64,000 bases of DNA from Nocardioides aromaticivorans (GTDB taxonomy: Bacteria > Actinomycetota > Actinomycetes > Propionibacteriales > Nocardioidaceae): the NCBI RefSeq assembly GCF_013408525.1, contig NZ_JACBZM010000001.1, positions 1-64,000 of the forward strand, written 5' to 3'. The notes under the pieces were generated by a model that saw only the letters and a list, made by a program, of their open reading frames with translations, had not been told where the DNA came from and did no database searches. This document shows positions 7,910-16,382 of this stretch, piece by piece; position 1 is the first letter of the stretch, and every line of letters begins with the position of its first letter. The position numbers and the translations under genes were made by a program.

Positions 7910-9079
7910 TTGGCCGGCTCGTCCGGAATCAGTCGCAGGGCAGCCCTGCGCGGTGGGGCCGGCGTCGCGCTCGGCGCCGCGAGCCTCGGCGTACTGCCGT
8001 TGTTCGGCACGCCCGACCGCAAGCAGGACCCCGCGACGTGTACGACGCGCGACCTGTCGGAGTCCGACCGGCGCCTCGTCGTGTCCAACTGGCCGGGCTA
8101 CATGGACGAGGACGACGAGGGCTACGTCTCGACGCTGACCGAGTTCCAGAAGCGCACCGGCATCGAGGTGGCCTACACCGCCGACGTCAACGACAACCTC
8201 GAGTTCTTCGCGAAGGTCGTCAACCAGCTCGGCTCGTGCCAGACCTCGAAGCGCGACCTGTTCATGCTGACCGACTGGATGGCGGCGCGGATGATCCAGG
8301 TCGGCTGGATCCAGCCGCTGGACGCGGCCAAGGTGCCCAACCTGCACGCCAACCTGATCGACTCCCTCGCCGACGTCGGTTGGGACCCGGAGCGGAAGTA
8401 CTCGGCACCCTGGCAGAGCGGTCTCACCGGGATCGCCTACAACAAGGCGAAGGTCAAGGAGGTGCGCTCCTTCGAGGAGCTGCTCTCCCGCAAGGACCTC
8501 AAGGGCCGGGTCACCCTGCTGACCGAGATGCGCGACACGATGGGCCTCGCGCTGCTCGCCCAGGGCGACGACCCGGCCGAGTTCACCGACGACCAGTGGG
8601 ACAACGCGGTCGACCGGATCAAGAAGGCCCGCAGCGACGGACAGATCCGCGCCTTCACCGGCAACGAGTACATCCAGGACCTCGCCGCCGGGAACGTCCT
8701 CGCCTGCGAGGCGTGGTCCGGTGACGTAGCCGCGGCCGAGGACGAGAACCTCGTCTTCGTCGCGCCCGAGGAGGGCCAGATGATCTGGTCCGACAACATG
8801 CTCGTGCCCAACCTCGCGACGCACCAGACCAGTGCCGAGGAGTGGATCAACTACTACTACGAGCCCGAGGTGGCCGCGAAGCTCGCCGCCTACGTCTGGT
8901 ACATCTGCCCGGTCAAGGGCGCCCAGGAGGCGATGGAGAAGGTCGACCCGAGCCTCGTCGACAACCCGCTGATCTTCCCGACTGCCGAGTCGCTGGCCAC
9001 GACGCACACGTTCATGGCCCTCGAGGAGTTCCAGGTCCGCGCCTACGAGAAGGATTTCGCTGATGTCACTGGCGGCTGA
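7910..9079 (+). CDS. potD: Polyamine ABC transporter substrate-binding protein
   Basis: An extracytoplasmic solute-binding protein of the PotD family (spermidine/putrescine), 389 residues. TTG 7910 is preferred because GGGGAGGTGGGAGC ends just before it. That places a twin-arginine-like motif SRRAALRGG at residues 8-16, ahead of a hydrophobic core, so Tat export is likely. The first strand (RLVVSNWPGYMDED), the tryptophan/aspartate-rich ligand cleft (LFMLTDWMAARM, WQSGLTGIAYN, EAWSGDV) and the C-terminal YEPEVAAKLAAYVWY region fit PotD. It overlaps potA by 17 bases and opens the potDABC operon. Confidence 0.9.
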   Translation: MAGSSGISRRAALRGGAGVALGAASLGVLPLFGTPDRKQDPATCTTRDLSESDRRLVVSNWPGYMDEDDEGYVSTLTEFQKRTGIEVAYTADVNDNLEFFAKVVNQLGSCQTSKRDLFMLTDWMAARMIQVGWIQPLDAAKVPNLHANLIDSLADVGWDPERKYSAPWQSGLTGIAYNKAKVKEVRSFEELLSRKDLKGRVTLLTEMRDTMGLALLAQGDDPAEFTDDQWDNAVDRIKKARSDGQIRAFTGNEYIQDLAAGNVLACEAWSGDVAAAEDENLVFVAPEEGQMIWSDNMLVPNLATHQTSAEEWINYYYEPEVAAKLAAYVWYICPVKGAQEAMEKVDPSLVDNPLIFPTAESLATTHTFMALEEFQVRAYEKDFADVTGG

Positions 9080-10229
9080 CCGCACCGACGCCCCTGCCCA
9101 CCGCTCGTCCGGCGAGCCCCGCAACCTCCGGCTGAGCGCGCTGACGAAGGAGTTCGCGACCTTCACCGCCGTACGCTCGCTCGACCTGGAGGTGCCGGCC
9201 GGCACCTTCTTCGCCCTGCTCGGCCCGTCCGGGTGCGGCAAGACGACGACCCTGCGCATGGTCGCCGGCCTGGAGTCGCCGACCTCGGGCACGATCCACC
9301 TCGGCACCGACGAGATCACCTGGGAGAAGCCGTACCGGCGCCCGGTCAACACCGTCTTCCAGAACTACGCGCTCTTCCCGCACCTCGACATCCACGAGAA
9401 CGTCGCCTTCGGCCTGCGCCGGCGCGGCGCCAAGGACGTGGACCGCCAGGTGCAGGAGATGCTCGAGCTCGTCGAGCTCGAGGCGCAGGCGCGCAAGAAG
9501 CCGCCGCAGATGTCGGGCGGCCAGCAGCAGCGCGTCGCCCTCGCCCGGGCGCTCATCAACCGGCCCGAGGTGCTGCTGCTCGACGAGCCGCTCGGCGCGC
9601 TCGACCTCAAGCTGCGCCGCGCGATGCAGATCGAGATCAAGCGGATCCAGACCGAGGTCGGCCTCACCTTCGTGCACGTCACGCACGACCAGGAGGAGGC
9701 GATGACCATGGCCGACACGATCGCGGTCATGAACGGCGGCGTGATCGAGCAGATGGGCTCGCCGACCGAGCTCTACGAGAACCCGCGGACCACCTTCGTC
9801 GCCAACTTCCTCGGCCAGTCCAACCTGGTGGCGGGCACGGTCAGCAGCGCGGACGGCGACGTCGTACGCGTCGACATGCACGGCACCCAGGTCTCCATCC
9901 CCGCCGAGCGCGCCCACGTGCGCAGCGGCAACGGGTGGATCGGGATCCGTCCGGAGAAGGTGCTCGTCGCCCCGGAGGGCGAGCCGATCGACGCCCCCGG
10001 CAACCACCTGCCCGGCGGCGTGATCACCGACGTCAGCTTCGTCGGCGTCAGCACGCAGTACCTCGTGATGATGCCGTGGGGCCAGGAGCTGATGGCCTTC
10101 GAGCAGAACACCGGCCGCCGCGGGATCCTCGACCAGGGCACCCGCGTGGACGTGTCGTGGCGTCCCGAGTTCGCCTTCCTGCTGCCCGCCGACCAGGACG
10201 TCAACGCCGGCGCCCTGGAGGAGGACTGA
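9063..10229 (+). CDS. potA: Polyamine ABC transporter ATP-binding protein
   Basis: A 388-residue ATPase that energises polyamine import. Walker A GPSGCGKT is at 54-61, the signature MSGGQQQR at 150-157, and Walker B LLLLDEP with Asp174-Glu175, followed by LGALD and the switch histidine in HVTHDQEEAM. The last 130 residues form the TOBE regulatory domain typical of PotA/MalK-like proteins (NFLGQSNLVAGTV, GIRPEKV). It overlaps potD upstream and potB downstream by one base (TGATG), indicating strong translational coupling. Confidence 0.95.
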   Translation: MSLAADRTDAPAHRSSGEPRNLRLSALTKEFATFTAVRSLDLEVPAGTFFALLGPSGCGKTTTLRMVAGLESPTSGTIHLGTDEITWEKPYRRPVNTVFQNYALFPHLDIHENVAFGLRRRGAKDVDRQVQEMLELVELEAQARKKPPQMSGGQQQRVALARALINRPEVLLLDEPLGALDLKLRRAMQIEIKRIQTEVGLTFVHVTHDQEEAMTMADTIAVMNGGVIEQMGSPTELYENPRTTFVANFLGQSNLVAGTVSSADGDVVRVDMHGTQVSIPAERAHVRSGNGWIGIRPEKVLVAPEGEPIDAPGNHLPGGVITDVSFVGVSTQYLVMMPWGQELMAFEQNTGRRGILDQGTRVDVSWRPEFAFLLPADQDVNAGALEED

Positions 10230-11077
10230 TGCGCAGGGGCCGCTTCACCGGCTACTGGTTGATGCTGCCAGCGGCCCTCTGGCTCGGTGTCTTCTTCGTC
10301 ATCCCGTTCTACTCGCTGCTCGCGACCAGCCTCTACGACCCCCAGGGCTCGGTCCTGACCGGGTACGACGTCACCTACCACGTCGCGAACTTCTGGGACG
10401 CGCTGCGTGAGCACTGGGACGAGCTGTGGCGCTCGCTCTGGTACGCCGGCGTCGCCACCGTGATCTGCGCGGTGATCGGCTACGTGCTGGCCTACGCGAT
10501 CGCGTTCAAGGCGGGCCGGTGGCGCAACTTCCTGCTGGTGCTGGTGATCGCGCCCTTCTTCACCAGCTTCCTCGTGCGCACCCTGTCGTGGAAGCTGATC
10601 CTCGCCGACGACGGCTTCATCGTCGACGCCCTGCAGACGGTGCACCTGATGGGCGACGACGACCGGCTGCTGGCGACGCCCATCGCCGTGATCGCCGGCC
10701 TGGTCTACAACTTCCTCCCGTTCATGGTGCTGCCGCTCTACGCCAGCCTCGAGAAGATCGACGTACGGCTCATCGAGGCCGCGAGCGACCTCTACGCCTC
10801 CCCGTCGCGGGGATTCCTCAAGGTCACGCTCCCCCTGTCGATGCCCGGCGTGGTGGCCGGCACGCTGCTGACCTTCATCCCGGCGGCCGGCGACTACATC
10901 AACGCCCAGCTGCTCGGCAGCACCAACCAGCGGATGGTCGGCAACGTCATCCAGGACCTGTTCACCGACACCGGCGACTACGCCGCCGCGGGCGCCCTCT
11001 CGGTCACCCTGATGGCGATCATCGTGGCGCTCGTCGTCATCTACATCCGCAAGGCGGGGACGGAGGAGCTCCTGTGA
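10229..11077 (+). CDS. potB: Polyamine ABC transporter permease 1
   Basis: A 282-residue inner-membrane permease with about six helices: the first at residues 9-30, then clusters near 70-95, 102-122, 148-170, 200-225 and 250-272. The cytoplasmic EAA loop, EAASDLYASPSRGFLKVTLP at about 183-202, is the site that docks on PotA. ATG 10229 shares a base with the potA stop, and its end overlaps the GTG of potC by four bases. Its length and gene order identify it as the PotB-type subunit. Confidence 0.92.
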   Translation: MRRGRFTGYWLMLPAALWLGVFFVIPFYSLLATSLYDPQGSVLTGYDVTYHVANFWDALREHWDELWRSLWYAGVATVICAVIGYVLAYAIAFKAGRWRNFLLVLVIAPFFTSFLVRTLSWKLILADDGFIVDALQTVHLMGDDDRLLATPIAVIAGLVYNFLPFMVLPLYASLEKIDVRLIEAASDLYASPSRGFLKVTLPLSMPGVVAGTLLTFIPAAGDYINAQLLGSTNQRMVGNVIQDLFTDTGDYAAAGALSVTLMAIIVALVVIYIRKAGTEELL

Positions 11078-11889
11078 CCGGACTGCAACGCGTCGGACGG
11101 TGGATCGGCGAGCACCTCGTCCTCGCGGCGGGCCTGCTCGTGCTCGTCTACATGTTCGTGCCGATCGCCGTCGTGATGCTGATGAGCTTCAACGACAACA
11201 GCGCGTCGCGCAACGTCTACGCCTTCAAGGGCTTCACGTTCGACAACTGGGCGAACGTCTGCCAGCCCGACGGCATGTGCGAGGCGGTGCTGCGCAGCGT
11301 CGGGATCGGCCTGGCGGCCACGCTGGTCGCCACCATCCTCGGCACCCTTGCCGCGTTCGCCCTCGTGCGCCACGACTTCCGCGGCCGCTCGGCGATGAAC
11401 ACGATCATCTTCCTGCCGATGGCCTCGCCCGAGATCGTGATGGGCTCCTCGCTCCTCGCGCTCTTCGTGTCGGCCGGCTTCGGGGGCAAGCTCGGCCTGG
11501 TCACGATCTTCATCGCGCACGTGATGTTCTGCCTGTCGTTCGTCATCGTGACGGTCAAGGCCCGGCTCGCCGGCCTCGACGGCAACCTCGAGGAGGCCGC
11601 GATGGACCTCTACGCCAGCGAGGCCACCACCTTCTGGCGGATCACCTTCCCGCTGGTCTTCCCCGGCATCGCCGCCGCGGCCCTGCTGAGCTTCTCGCTG
11701 TCCTTCGACGACTTCATCATCACCAACCTCAACGCCGGCCAGACCGTCACCTTCCCGATGTACGTCTGGGGCGTGAGCCAGCGCGGTGTGCCGATGCAGG
11801 TCAACGTCATCGGCACGATCATGTTCCTGATCTCGCTGACCATCGTCATCGGCAACATGCTGGCCGCCAGGAGGAAGCAGCCCGCCTGA
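11074..11889 (+). CDS. potC: Polyamine ABC transporter permease 2
   Basis: A 271-residue permease completing the PotDABC importer. It has an N-terminal helix (LVLAAGLLVLVYMFVPIAVV), a periplasmic stretch FNDNSASRNVYAFKGFTFDNW, given here by its first and last parts, that is conserved in PotC, and the EAA loop EEAAMDLYASEATTFWRITF. GTG 11074 overlaps the potB stop. A strong hairpin at 12089-12137 probably ends the transcript. Confidence 0.92.
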   Translation: MTGLQRVGRWIGEHLVLAAGLLVLVYMFVPIAVVMLMSFNDNSASRNVYAFKGFTFDNWANVCQPDGMCEAVLRSVGIGLAATLVATILGTLAAFALVRHDFRGRSAMNTIIFLPMASPEIVMGSSLLALFVSAGFGGKLGLVTIFIAHVMFCLSFVIVTVKARLAGLDGNLEEAAMDLYASEATTFWRITFPLVFPGIAAAALLSFSLSFDDFIITNLNAGQTVTFPMYVWGVSQRGVPMQVNVIGTIMFLISLTIVIGNMLAARRKQPA

Positions 11890-11897
11890 CCGCCTCC

Positions 11898-12080
11898 GGT
11901 GGTCGAGGAGGGCGCCCCGGCGCCCGTCTCGAGGCCGCTGGCCTCGGTGCAGCGGCTGTGCTCGTCACGGTTCCAGCACCGCGGCCAGAGGTCTCGAGAC
12001 GGTTGCTGCGCAACCTCCTCGACCAGCGGGGACGGCCAGAGGTCTCGAGACGGTTGCTGCGCAACCTCCTCGGCCAGCGG
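11898..12080. repeat. Cluster of three REP-like hairpin repeats
   Basis: After potC lies GGTGGTCGAGGAGG followed by a GC hairpin and CGTCTCGAGG (from 11898). Two 48-base direct copies of a related unit then follow in the opposite orientation (11982-12029 and 12033-12080, 47 of 48 bases identical, offset 51). Each copy contains the palindrome GTCTCGAGAC and the small hairpin GGTTGCTGCGCAACC, then CTCCTCGACCA. Related fragments recur near 15131 and 17768. I see no open reading frame here. The elements look like intergenic REP/MITE-type repeats. Confidence 0.7.
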
Positions 12081-12088
12081 CGAACGAA

Positions 12089-12137
12089 ACGGGCCCCTGT
12101 CGCGCTCACCCCACTCGGTGGCACGACAGGGGCCCGT
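12089..12137. terminator. Bidirectional hairpin terminator after potC
   Basis: ACGGGCCCCTGTCG (12089-12102) pairs perfectly with CGACAGGGGCCCGT (12124-12137) over 14 bp with a 21-base loop. It sits between the converging ends of potC and the aminotransferase gene. There is no U-tract, as is usual for high-GC actinobacteria. Confidence 0.75.
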
Positions 12138-12160
12138 CCGGTCCCCGGCTGTGGTGTCCC

Positions 12161-13564
12161 TCAGAGGAGGGAGGCGGCCTCCGTGAGCACGGAGCGCAGC
12201 TTCTGCTCCATCTCGTCGAAGTGCGACTGCTCGCAGATCAGCGGCGGCGAGAGCTGGATGACCGGGTCGCCGCGGTCGTCGGCGCGGCAGTAGAGGCCGG
12301 CGTCGTACAGGGCCTTGGAGAGGAAGCCGCGCAGCAGGCGCTCCGACTCGTCCTCGTCGAAGGTCTCCTTGGTGGCCTTGTCCTTGACCAGCTCGATGCC
12401 GTAGAAGAAGCCGTCGCCGCGGACGTCGCCGACGATCGGCAGGTCGAGCAGCTTCTCCAGGGTGCCGCGGAAGGCGCCCTCGCGTTCGCGCACGCCCTCG
12501 TTGATCTTCTCGTTCTCGAAGATCTCGAAGTTCTTCAGCGCGACCGCCGTGGAGACCGGGTGGCCGCCGAAGGTGTAGCCGTGCAGGAAGGTCTCGGTGC
12601 CGTGGGCGAAGGGCTCGTAGATCCGGTCGCTGGCGATCATCGCGCCGAGCGGGGCGTAGCCGGACGTGATGCCCTTGGCGGAGGTGATGATGTCGGGCTG
12701 GTAGCCGTAGCGCTCCGCGCCGAACATGTGGCCGAGCCGGCCGTAGGCGCAGATCACCTCGTCGGAGACCAGCAGGACGTCGTACTCGTCGCAGATCTCG
12801 CGGACCCGGTCGAAGTAGCCCGGCGGCGGCGGGAAGCAGCCGCCCGCGTTCTGCACCGGCTCGAGGAAGACGGCGGCGACGGTGTCGGGGCCCTCGTTCT
12901 CGATCGCGACGGCGATCTGGTCGGCGGCCCAGCGGCCGAAGGCCTTGGGGTCGGAGCCGTCGAGGAAGCCGCCCGTCATCTCCGACGCGCGGTAGGCGTT
13001 GGTGTTGGGCACCCGGAAGGTCGAGGGCACCAGCGGCTCGAAAGGGGCCTTGAGACCGGGCAGGCCGGTGATCGAGAGCGCGCCGTGGGTGGTGCCGTGG
13101 TAGGCGATGGCCCGGCTGATGACCTTGTGCTTCAGCGGCTTGCCGGTGAGCTTGAAGTAGTTCTTGGCGAGCTTCCAGGCGGACTCGACCGCCTCACCGC
13201 CGCCCGAGGTGAAGAAGACGCGGTTGAGGTCGCCCGGCGCGTAGCCGGCGATCTTCTCCGCGAGCTCGATGGCGGTCGGGTGCGCGTAGGACCACAGCGG
13301 GAAGAACGCGAGCTCGGAGGCCTGCTTGGCAGCGGCCTCGGCGAGGTCGGTCCGGCCGTGGCCGAGCTGGCTGACGAAGAGCCCGCCGAGCGCGTCGAGG
13401 TACTTGCGACCCTGTGCGTCCCAGACGTAGGCCCCCTCCCCCCGCACGATCACCGGGACATCGGCGGTGTCGTAGGACGACATGCGGGTGAAGTGCATCC
13501 ACAGGTGGTCCCGGGCGGACTGTTGCAGGGCGCTGTGCGCGGTCTCGTCGTACACGCTCGCCAT
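12161..13564 (-). CDS. Class III aminotransferase, putrescine/amine type
   Basis: A 467-residue PLP-dependent fold-type I transaminase. The PLP lysine is Lys297 in ITSAKGITSGYAPLG, preceded by LLVSDEVICAYGR (phosphate and ring-stacking region) and VFFTSGGGEAVESAWKLA near 120. Overall it resembles the amine-pyruvate transaminases (SpuC-like putrescine and omega-amino-acid enzymes). Next to a polyamine importer and facing an aminoaldehyde-type dehydrogenase, it probably deaminates putrescine or another polyamine product. ATG 13564 is the first Met of the conserved region. The divergent promoter carries the same 33-bp element as potD. Confidence 0.88.
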   Translation of the reverse strand: MASVYDETAHSALQQSARDHLWMHFTRMSSYDTADVPVIVRGEGAYVWDAQGRKYLDALGGLFVSQLGHGRTDLAEAAAKQASELAFFPLWSYAHPTAIELAEKIAGYAPGDLNRVFFTSGGGEAVESAWKLAKNYFKLTGKPLKHKVISRAIAYHGTTHGALSITGLPGLKAPFEPLVPSTFRVPNTNAYRASEMTGGFLDGSDPKAFGRWAADQIAVAIENEGPDTVAAVFLEPVQNAGGCFPPPPGYFDRVREICDEYDVLLVSDEVICAYGRLGHMFGAERYGYQPDIITSAKGITSGYAPLGAMIASDRIYEPFAHGTETFLHGYTFGGHPVSTAVALKNFEIFENEKINEGVREREGAFRGTLEKLLDLPIVGDVRGDGFFYGIELVKDKATKETFDEDESERLLRGFLSKALYDAGLYCRADDRGDPVIQLSPPLICEQSHFDEMEQKLRSVLTEAASLL

Positions 13565-13593
13565 CCTCCCCCTGACGGGCGAGTTCGGCAAGC

Positions 13594-13626
13594 GATTTCG
13601 TTGCAACAGCGCAAAATGACCACGGA
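13594..13626. promoter_or_regulatory. Second copy of potD-type 33-bp operator element
   Basis: GATTTCGTTGCAA (13594-13606) and TGACCACGGA (13617-13626) match the potD upstream element (7812-7844) at identical spacing, 25 of 33 positions identical by eye. It lies between the divergent aminotransferase and aldehyde dehydrogenase genes. This points to shared regulation, plausibly by the Lrp/AsnC protein at 7299-7763. Confidence 0.65.
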
Positions 13627-13665
13627 TTTCGTCGCCAATGCCTTTCGTGCCACGGGGATCCTGAC

Positions 13666-13671
13666 TAGGCT
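13666..13671 (+). promoter_or_regulatory. -10 box of a probable leaderless promoter
   Basis: TAGGCT ends 7 bases before ATG 13679, and no Shine-Dalgarno sequence is present. Transcription would begin at or next to the start codon, a common arrangement in actinobacteria. Confidence 0.45.
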
Positions 13672-13678
13672 CCGCCGC

Positions 13679-15130
13679 ATGACCACCCTCCGCAACGTGA
13701 TCGACGGCGCCTCCGTCGACGCCGCCTCGGGCGCCACGTACGACGTCGTCAACCCCGCCACCGGCCAGGCCTACGCCACCGCGCCCGCCAGCGGCGCCGA
13801 GGACGTCGACCGGGCGATGCGCGCCGCGGAGCGGGCCTTCGACGGCGGCTGGGCCGACACGACGCCGAAGGAGCGCCAGGAGGCGCTGCTGCGGATGGCG
13901 CAGGCGCTGGAGGACCGCGCCGAGGAGTTCGTGCAGGCGGAGTGCGAGAACACCGGCAAGCCGATCGGCATCACCCGCGACGAGGAGCTGCCGCCGAGCG
14001 TGGACGAGCTCCGCTTCTTCGCCGGCGCCGCGCGGGTGCTCGAGGGACGCAGCGCCGGGGAGTACCTCAAGGACCACACGTCGTGGATCCGCCGGGAGCC
14101 GATCGGCGTCGTCGCCCAGGTGACGCCGTGGAACTACCCGCTGATGATGGCGATCTGGAAGATCGCGCCGGCGCTGGCCGCAGGCAACACGATCGTGCTC
14201 AAGCCGAGCGACACCACCCCCGCGAGCACCGTGCTCCTGGGCGAGCTCGCCAACGAGTTCCTGCCGCCGGGCGTGCTCAACGTCGTCTGCGGCGACCGGA
14301 CGACCGGGCGCGCGCTCGTCGAGCACCCGACGCCGCAGATGGTGGCGATCACCGGGTCGGTCCGGGCCGGGATGGAGGTCGCCGGCTCCGCGGCCGCCGA
14401 CCTCAAGCGGGTCCACCTCGAGCTGGGCGGCAAGGCACCCGTCGTGGTCTTCGACGACGCCGACGTCGCCGCGGCGGCGGAGGCGATCGCCGTCGCCGGC
14501 TACTTCAACGCCGGCCAGGACTGCACCGCCGCCACCCGGGTCCTCGCCGCCGAGGGCGTGTACGACGACCTGGTGGCCGCCCTCGCCGAGCAGGCCCGCA
14601 GCACCCGCACCGGCATGCCCGACGACCCCGACGTCCTCTTCGGCGCGCTCAACAACCCCGACCAGCTGGCGCGCGTCGCCGGCATGGTCGACCGGCTGCC
14701 CGACCACGCGAGCATCGACGCCGGCGGCACCCGTCCCACGATCGCCGGCGGCGGGGGCGGCTACTTCTTCGACCCGACCGTCGTCTCCGGGCTGCGCCAG
14801 GACGACGAGGCGATCCAGCAGGAGATCTTCGGCCCGGTCATCACGGTGCAGAGGTTCGGCGACGAGGCCGAGGCGCTGCGCTTCGCCAACGGCGTGCAGT
14901 ACGGCCTCTCCTCCAGCGTCTGGACGAAGGACCACGGCCGGGCGATGCGGATGTCGCGCAAGCTCGACTTCGGCGTGGTCTGGATCAACACGCACATCCC
15001 GTTCGTGTCGGAGATGCCGCACGGCGGCTTCAAGCACTCCGGCTACGGCAAGGACCTGTCGATGTACGGACTCGAGGACTACACGCGCATCAAGCACGTC
15101 ATGTCCTTCACCGGGGAGGGCGTCTCGTGA
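13679..15130 (+). CDS. Aldehyde dehydrogenase, aminobutyraldehyde type
   Basis: A 483-residue NAD(P)-dependent aldehyde dehydrogenase. PWNYPLMMAIWKIAPALAAG (substrate and NAD groove), Glu248 in HLELGGKAP and catalytic Cys282 in NAGQDCTAATR are all present, as is the C-terminal FGGFK-like motif in the form HGGFKHSGYGKD. Family resemblance is to gamma-aminobutyraldehyde dehydrogenases. Paired with the divergent aminotransferase, it would oxidise 4-aminobutanal to GABA or 3-aminopropanal to beta-alanine. It precedes the saccharopine-dehydrogenase-like gene by 40 bases on the same strand. Confidence 0.9.
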   Translation: MTTLRNVIDGASVDAASGATYDVVNPATGQAYATAPASGAEDVDRAMRAAERAFDGGWADTTPKERQEALLRMAQALEDRAEEFVQAECENTGKPIGITRDEELPPSVDELRFFAGAARVLEGRSAGEYLKDHTSWIRREPIGVVAQVTPWNYPLMMAIWKIAPALAAGNTIVLKPSDTTPASTVLLGELANEFLPPGVLNVVCGDRTTGRALVEHPTPQMVAITGSVRAGMEVAGSAAADLKRVHLELGGKAPVVVFDDADVAAAAEAIAVAGYFNAGQDCTAATRVLAAEGVYDDLVAALAEQARSTRTGMPDDPDVLFGALNNPDQLARVAGMVDRLPDHASIDAGGTRPTIAGGGGGYFFDPTVVSGLRQDDEAIQQEIFGPVITVQRFGDEAEALRFANGVQYGLSSSVWTKDHGRAMRMSRKLDFGVVWINTHIPFVSEMPHGGFKHSGYGKDLSMYGLEDYTRIKHVMSFTGEGVS

Positions 15131-15165
15131 CGGTCGCAGCGCGACCTCCTCGACGACCGGAGGAA
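15131..15165. repeat. REP-like fragment between dehydrogenase genes
   Basis: GGTCGCAGCGCGACC followed by TCCTCGACGACC resembles the GGTTGCTGCGCAACC plus TCCTCGACCA core of the repeats at 11.98-12.08 kb. It could form a small hairpin in the operon transcript. It was recognised by eye only. Confidence 0.45.
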
Positions 15166-15170
15166 GGCCG

Positions 15171-16382
15171 ATGAGGATCCTGCTGGTCGGCGCGGGCGGT
15201 GTCGGCGGCGCCTTCGCCGCGATCGCGGCCCGCCGCGACTTCTTCGAGCAGGTCGTGGTCGCCGACCACGACCTCGCGAAGGCCGAGAGGGCCGCGGCCG
15301 GCGACGAGCGGTTCGTCGCCGCGCGGGTCGACGCCTCCTCGGCGGAGGCCGTGACCGCGCTCTGCCGCGAGCACGGGATCACCCACGTGATGAACGCGGT
15401 GGATCCCGTGTTCGACATGCCGGTCTTCGAGGGCGCGTTCGCCGCGGGCGCCGACTACCTGGACATGGCGATGTCGCTCTCGCGGCCGCACCCCGAGGCG
15501 CCGTACGAGAGAACGGGCGTGAAGCTCGGCGACGAGCAGTTCGCCGCGGCCGCCGAGTGGGAGGAGGCCGGGCGGCTCGCCCTCGTCGGGATCGGCGTCG
15601 AGCCCGGGCTCTCCGACGTCTTCGCCCGCTACGCGGCCGACCACCTGTTCAGCGAGATCGACGAGCTGGCCACCCGCGACGGCGCCAACCTGGTCGTGAC
15701 CGACGACGACGGCAACGAGGTCTTCGCGCCGTCGTTCTCGATGTGGACCACGATCGAGGAGTGCCTCAACCCGCCCGTGGTGTGGGAGAGGGACCGTGGC
15801 TGGTTCACCACTCCCCCGTTCAGCGAGCCGGAGGTCTTCGACTTCCCCGAGGGCATCGGCCCGGTCGAGTGCGTCAACGTCGAGCACGAGGAGGTGCTCC
15901 TCATGCCGCGCTGGGTCGACTGCCGGCGGGTCACCTTCAAGTACGGCCTCGGCGAGGAGTTCATCACCATCCTCAAGGTGCTCCACACCCTCGGGCTCGA
16001 CCGCACGGAGAAGGTCACGGTCAAGGGCGTCGAGGTGTCGCCGCGCGACGTCGTCGCGGCCGTGCTGCCCGACCCGGCGACGGTCGGCCCGCGGATGACC
16101 GGCAAGACCTGCGCCGGGCTGTGGGTGACGGGGACCGGCAAGGACGGCAACCCCCGGTCGACGTACCTCTACCACGTGGTCGACAACGAGTGGTCGATGC
16201 GCGAGTACGGCCACCAGTGCGTGGTCTGGCAGACCGCGGTCAACCCCGTCGTCGCGCTCGAGCTGCTCGCCACCGGGGTGTGGCAGGGTGCGGGCGTGCT
16301 CGGTCCGGAGGCGTTCGACGCGGTGCCCTTCCTCGACCTGCTGACGGCGTACGGCGCCCCGTGGGGTCAGCGCGAGCAGTGA
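15171..16382 (+). CDS. Saccharopine dehydrogenase-like oxidoreductase
   Basis: A 403-residue cytosolic NAD(P)-dependent oxidoreductase of the saccharopine dehydrogenase/Lys9 family. The dinucleotide site is MRILLVGAGGVGGAFAAIAA, followed by VVADHDLAKAE. The middle and C-terminal parts (GIGVEPGLSDVFARY, SMWTTIEECLNPP) are the substrate half. ATG 15171 follows GGAGGAAG. Genes of this type accompany polyamine importers in actinobacteria. The substrate may be an N-linked polyamine-keto-acid adduct (an opine-like reaction) rather than saccharopine, but that is inference. Its end overlaps the next GTG by four bases. Confidence 0.82.
   Translation: MRILLVGAGGVGGAFAAIAARRDFFEQVVVADHDLAKAERAAAGDERFVAARVDASSAEAVTALCREHGITHVMNAVDPVFDMPVFEGAFAAGADYLDMAMSLSRPHPEAPYERTGVKLGDEQFAAAAEWEEAGRLALVGIGVEPGLSDVFARYAADHLFSEIDELATRDGANLVVTDDDGNEVFAPSFSMWTTIEECLNPPVVWERDRGWFTTPPFSEPEVFDFPEGIGPVECVNVEHEEVLLMPRWVDCRRVTFKYGLGEEFITILKVLHTLGLDRTEKVTVKGVEVSPRDVVAAVLPDPATVGPRMTGKTCAGLWVTGTGKDGNPRSTYLYHVVDNEWSMREYGHQCVVWQTAVNPVVALELLATGVWQGAGVLGPEAFDAVPFLDLLTAYGAPWGQREQ

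Noticed and set aside
12221..13678. Upstream extension of the aldehyde dehydrogenase frame on the + strand
   Set aside because: It overlaps the aminotransferase in antisense. The conserved dehydrogenase start at 13679 has a -10 box just before it.
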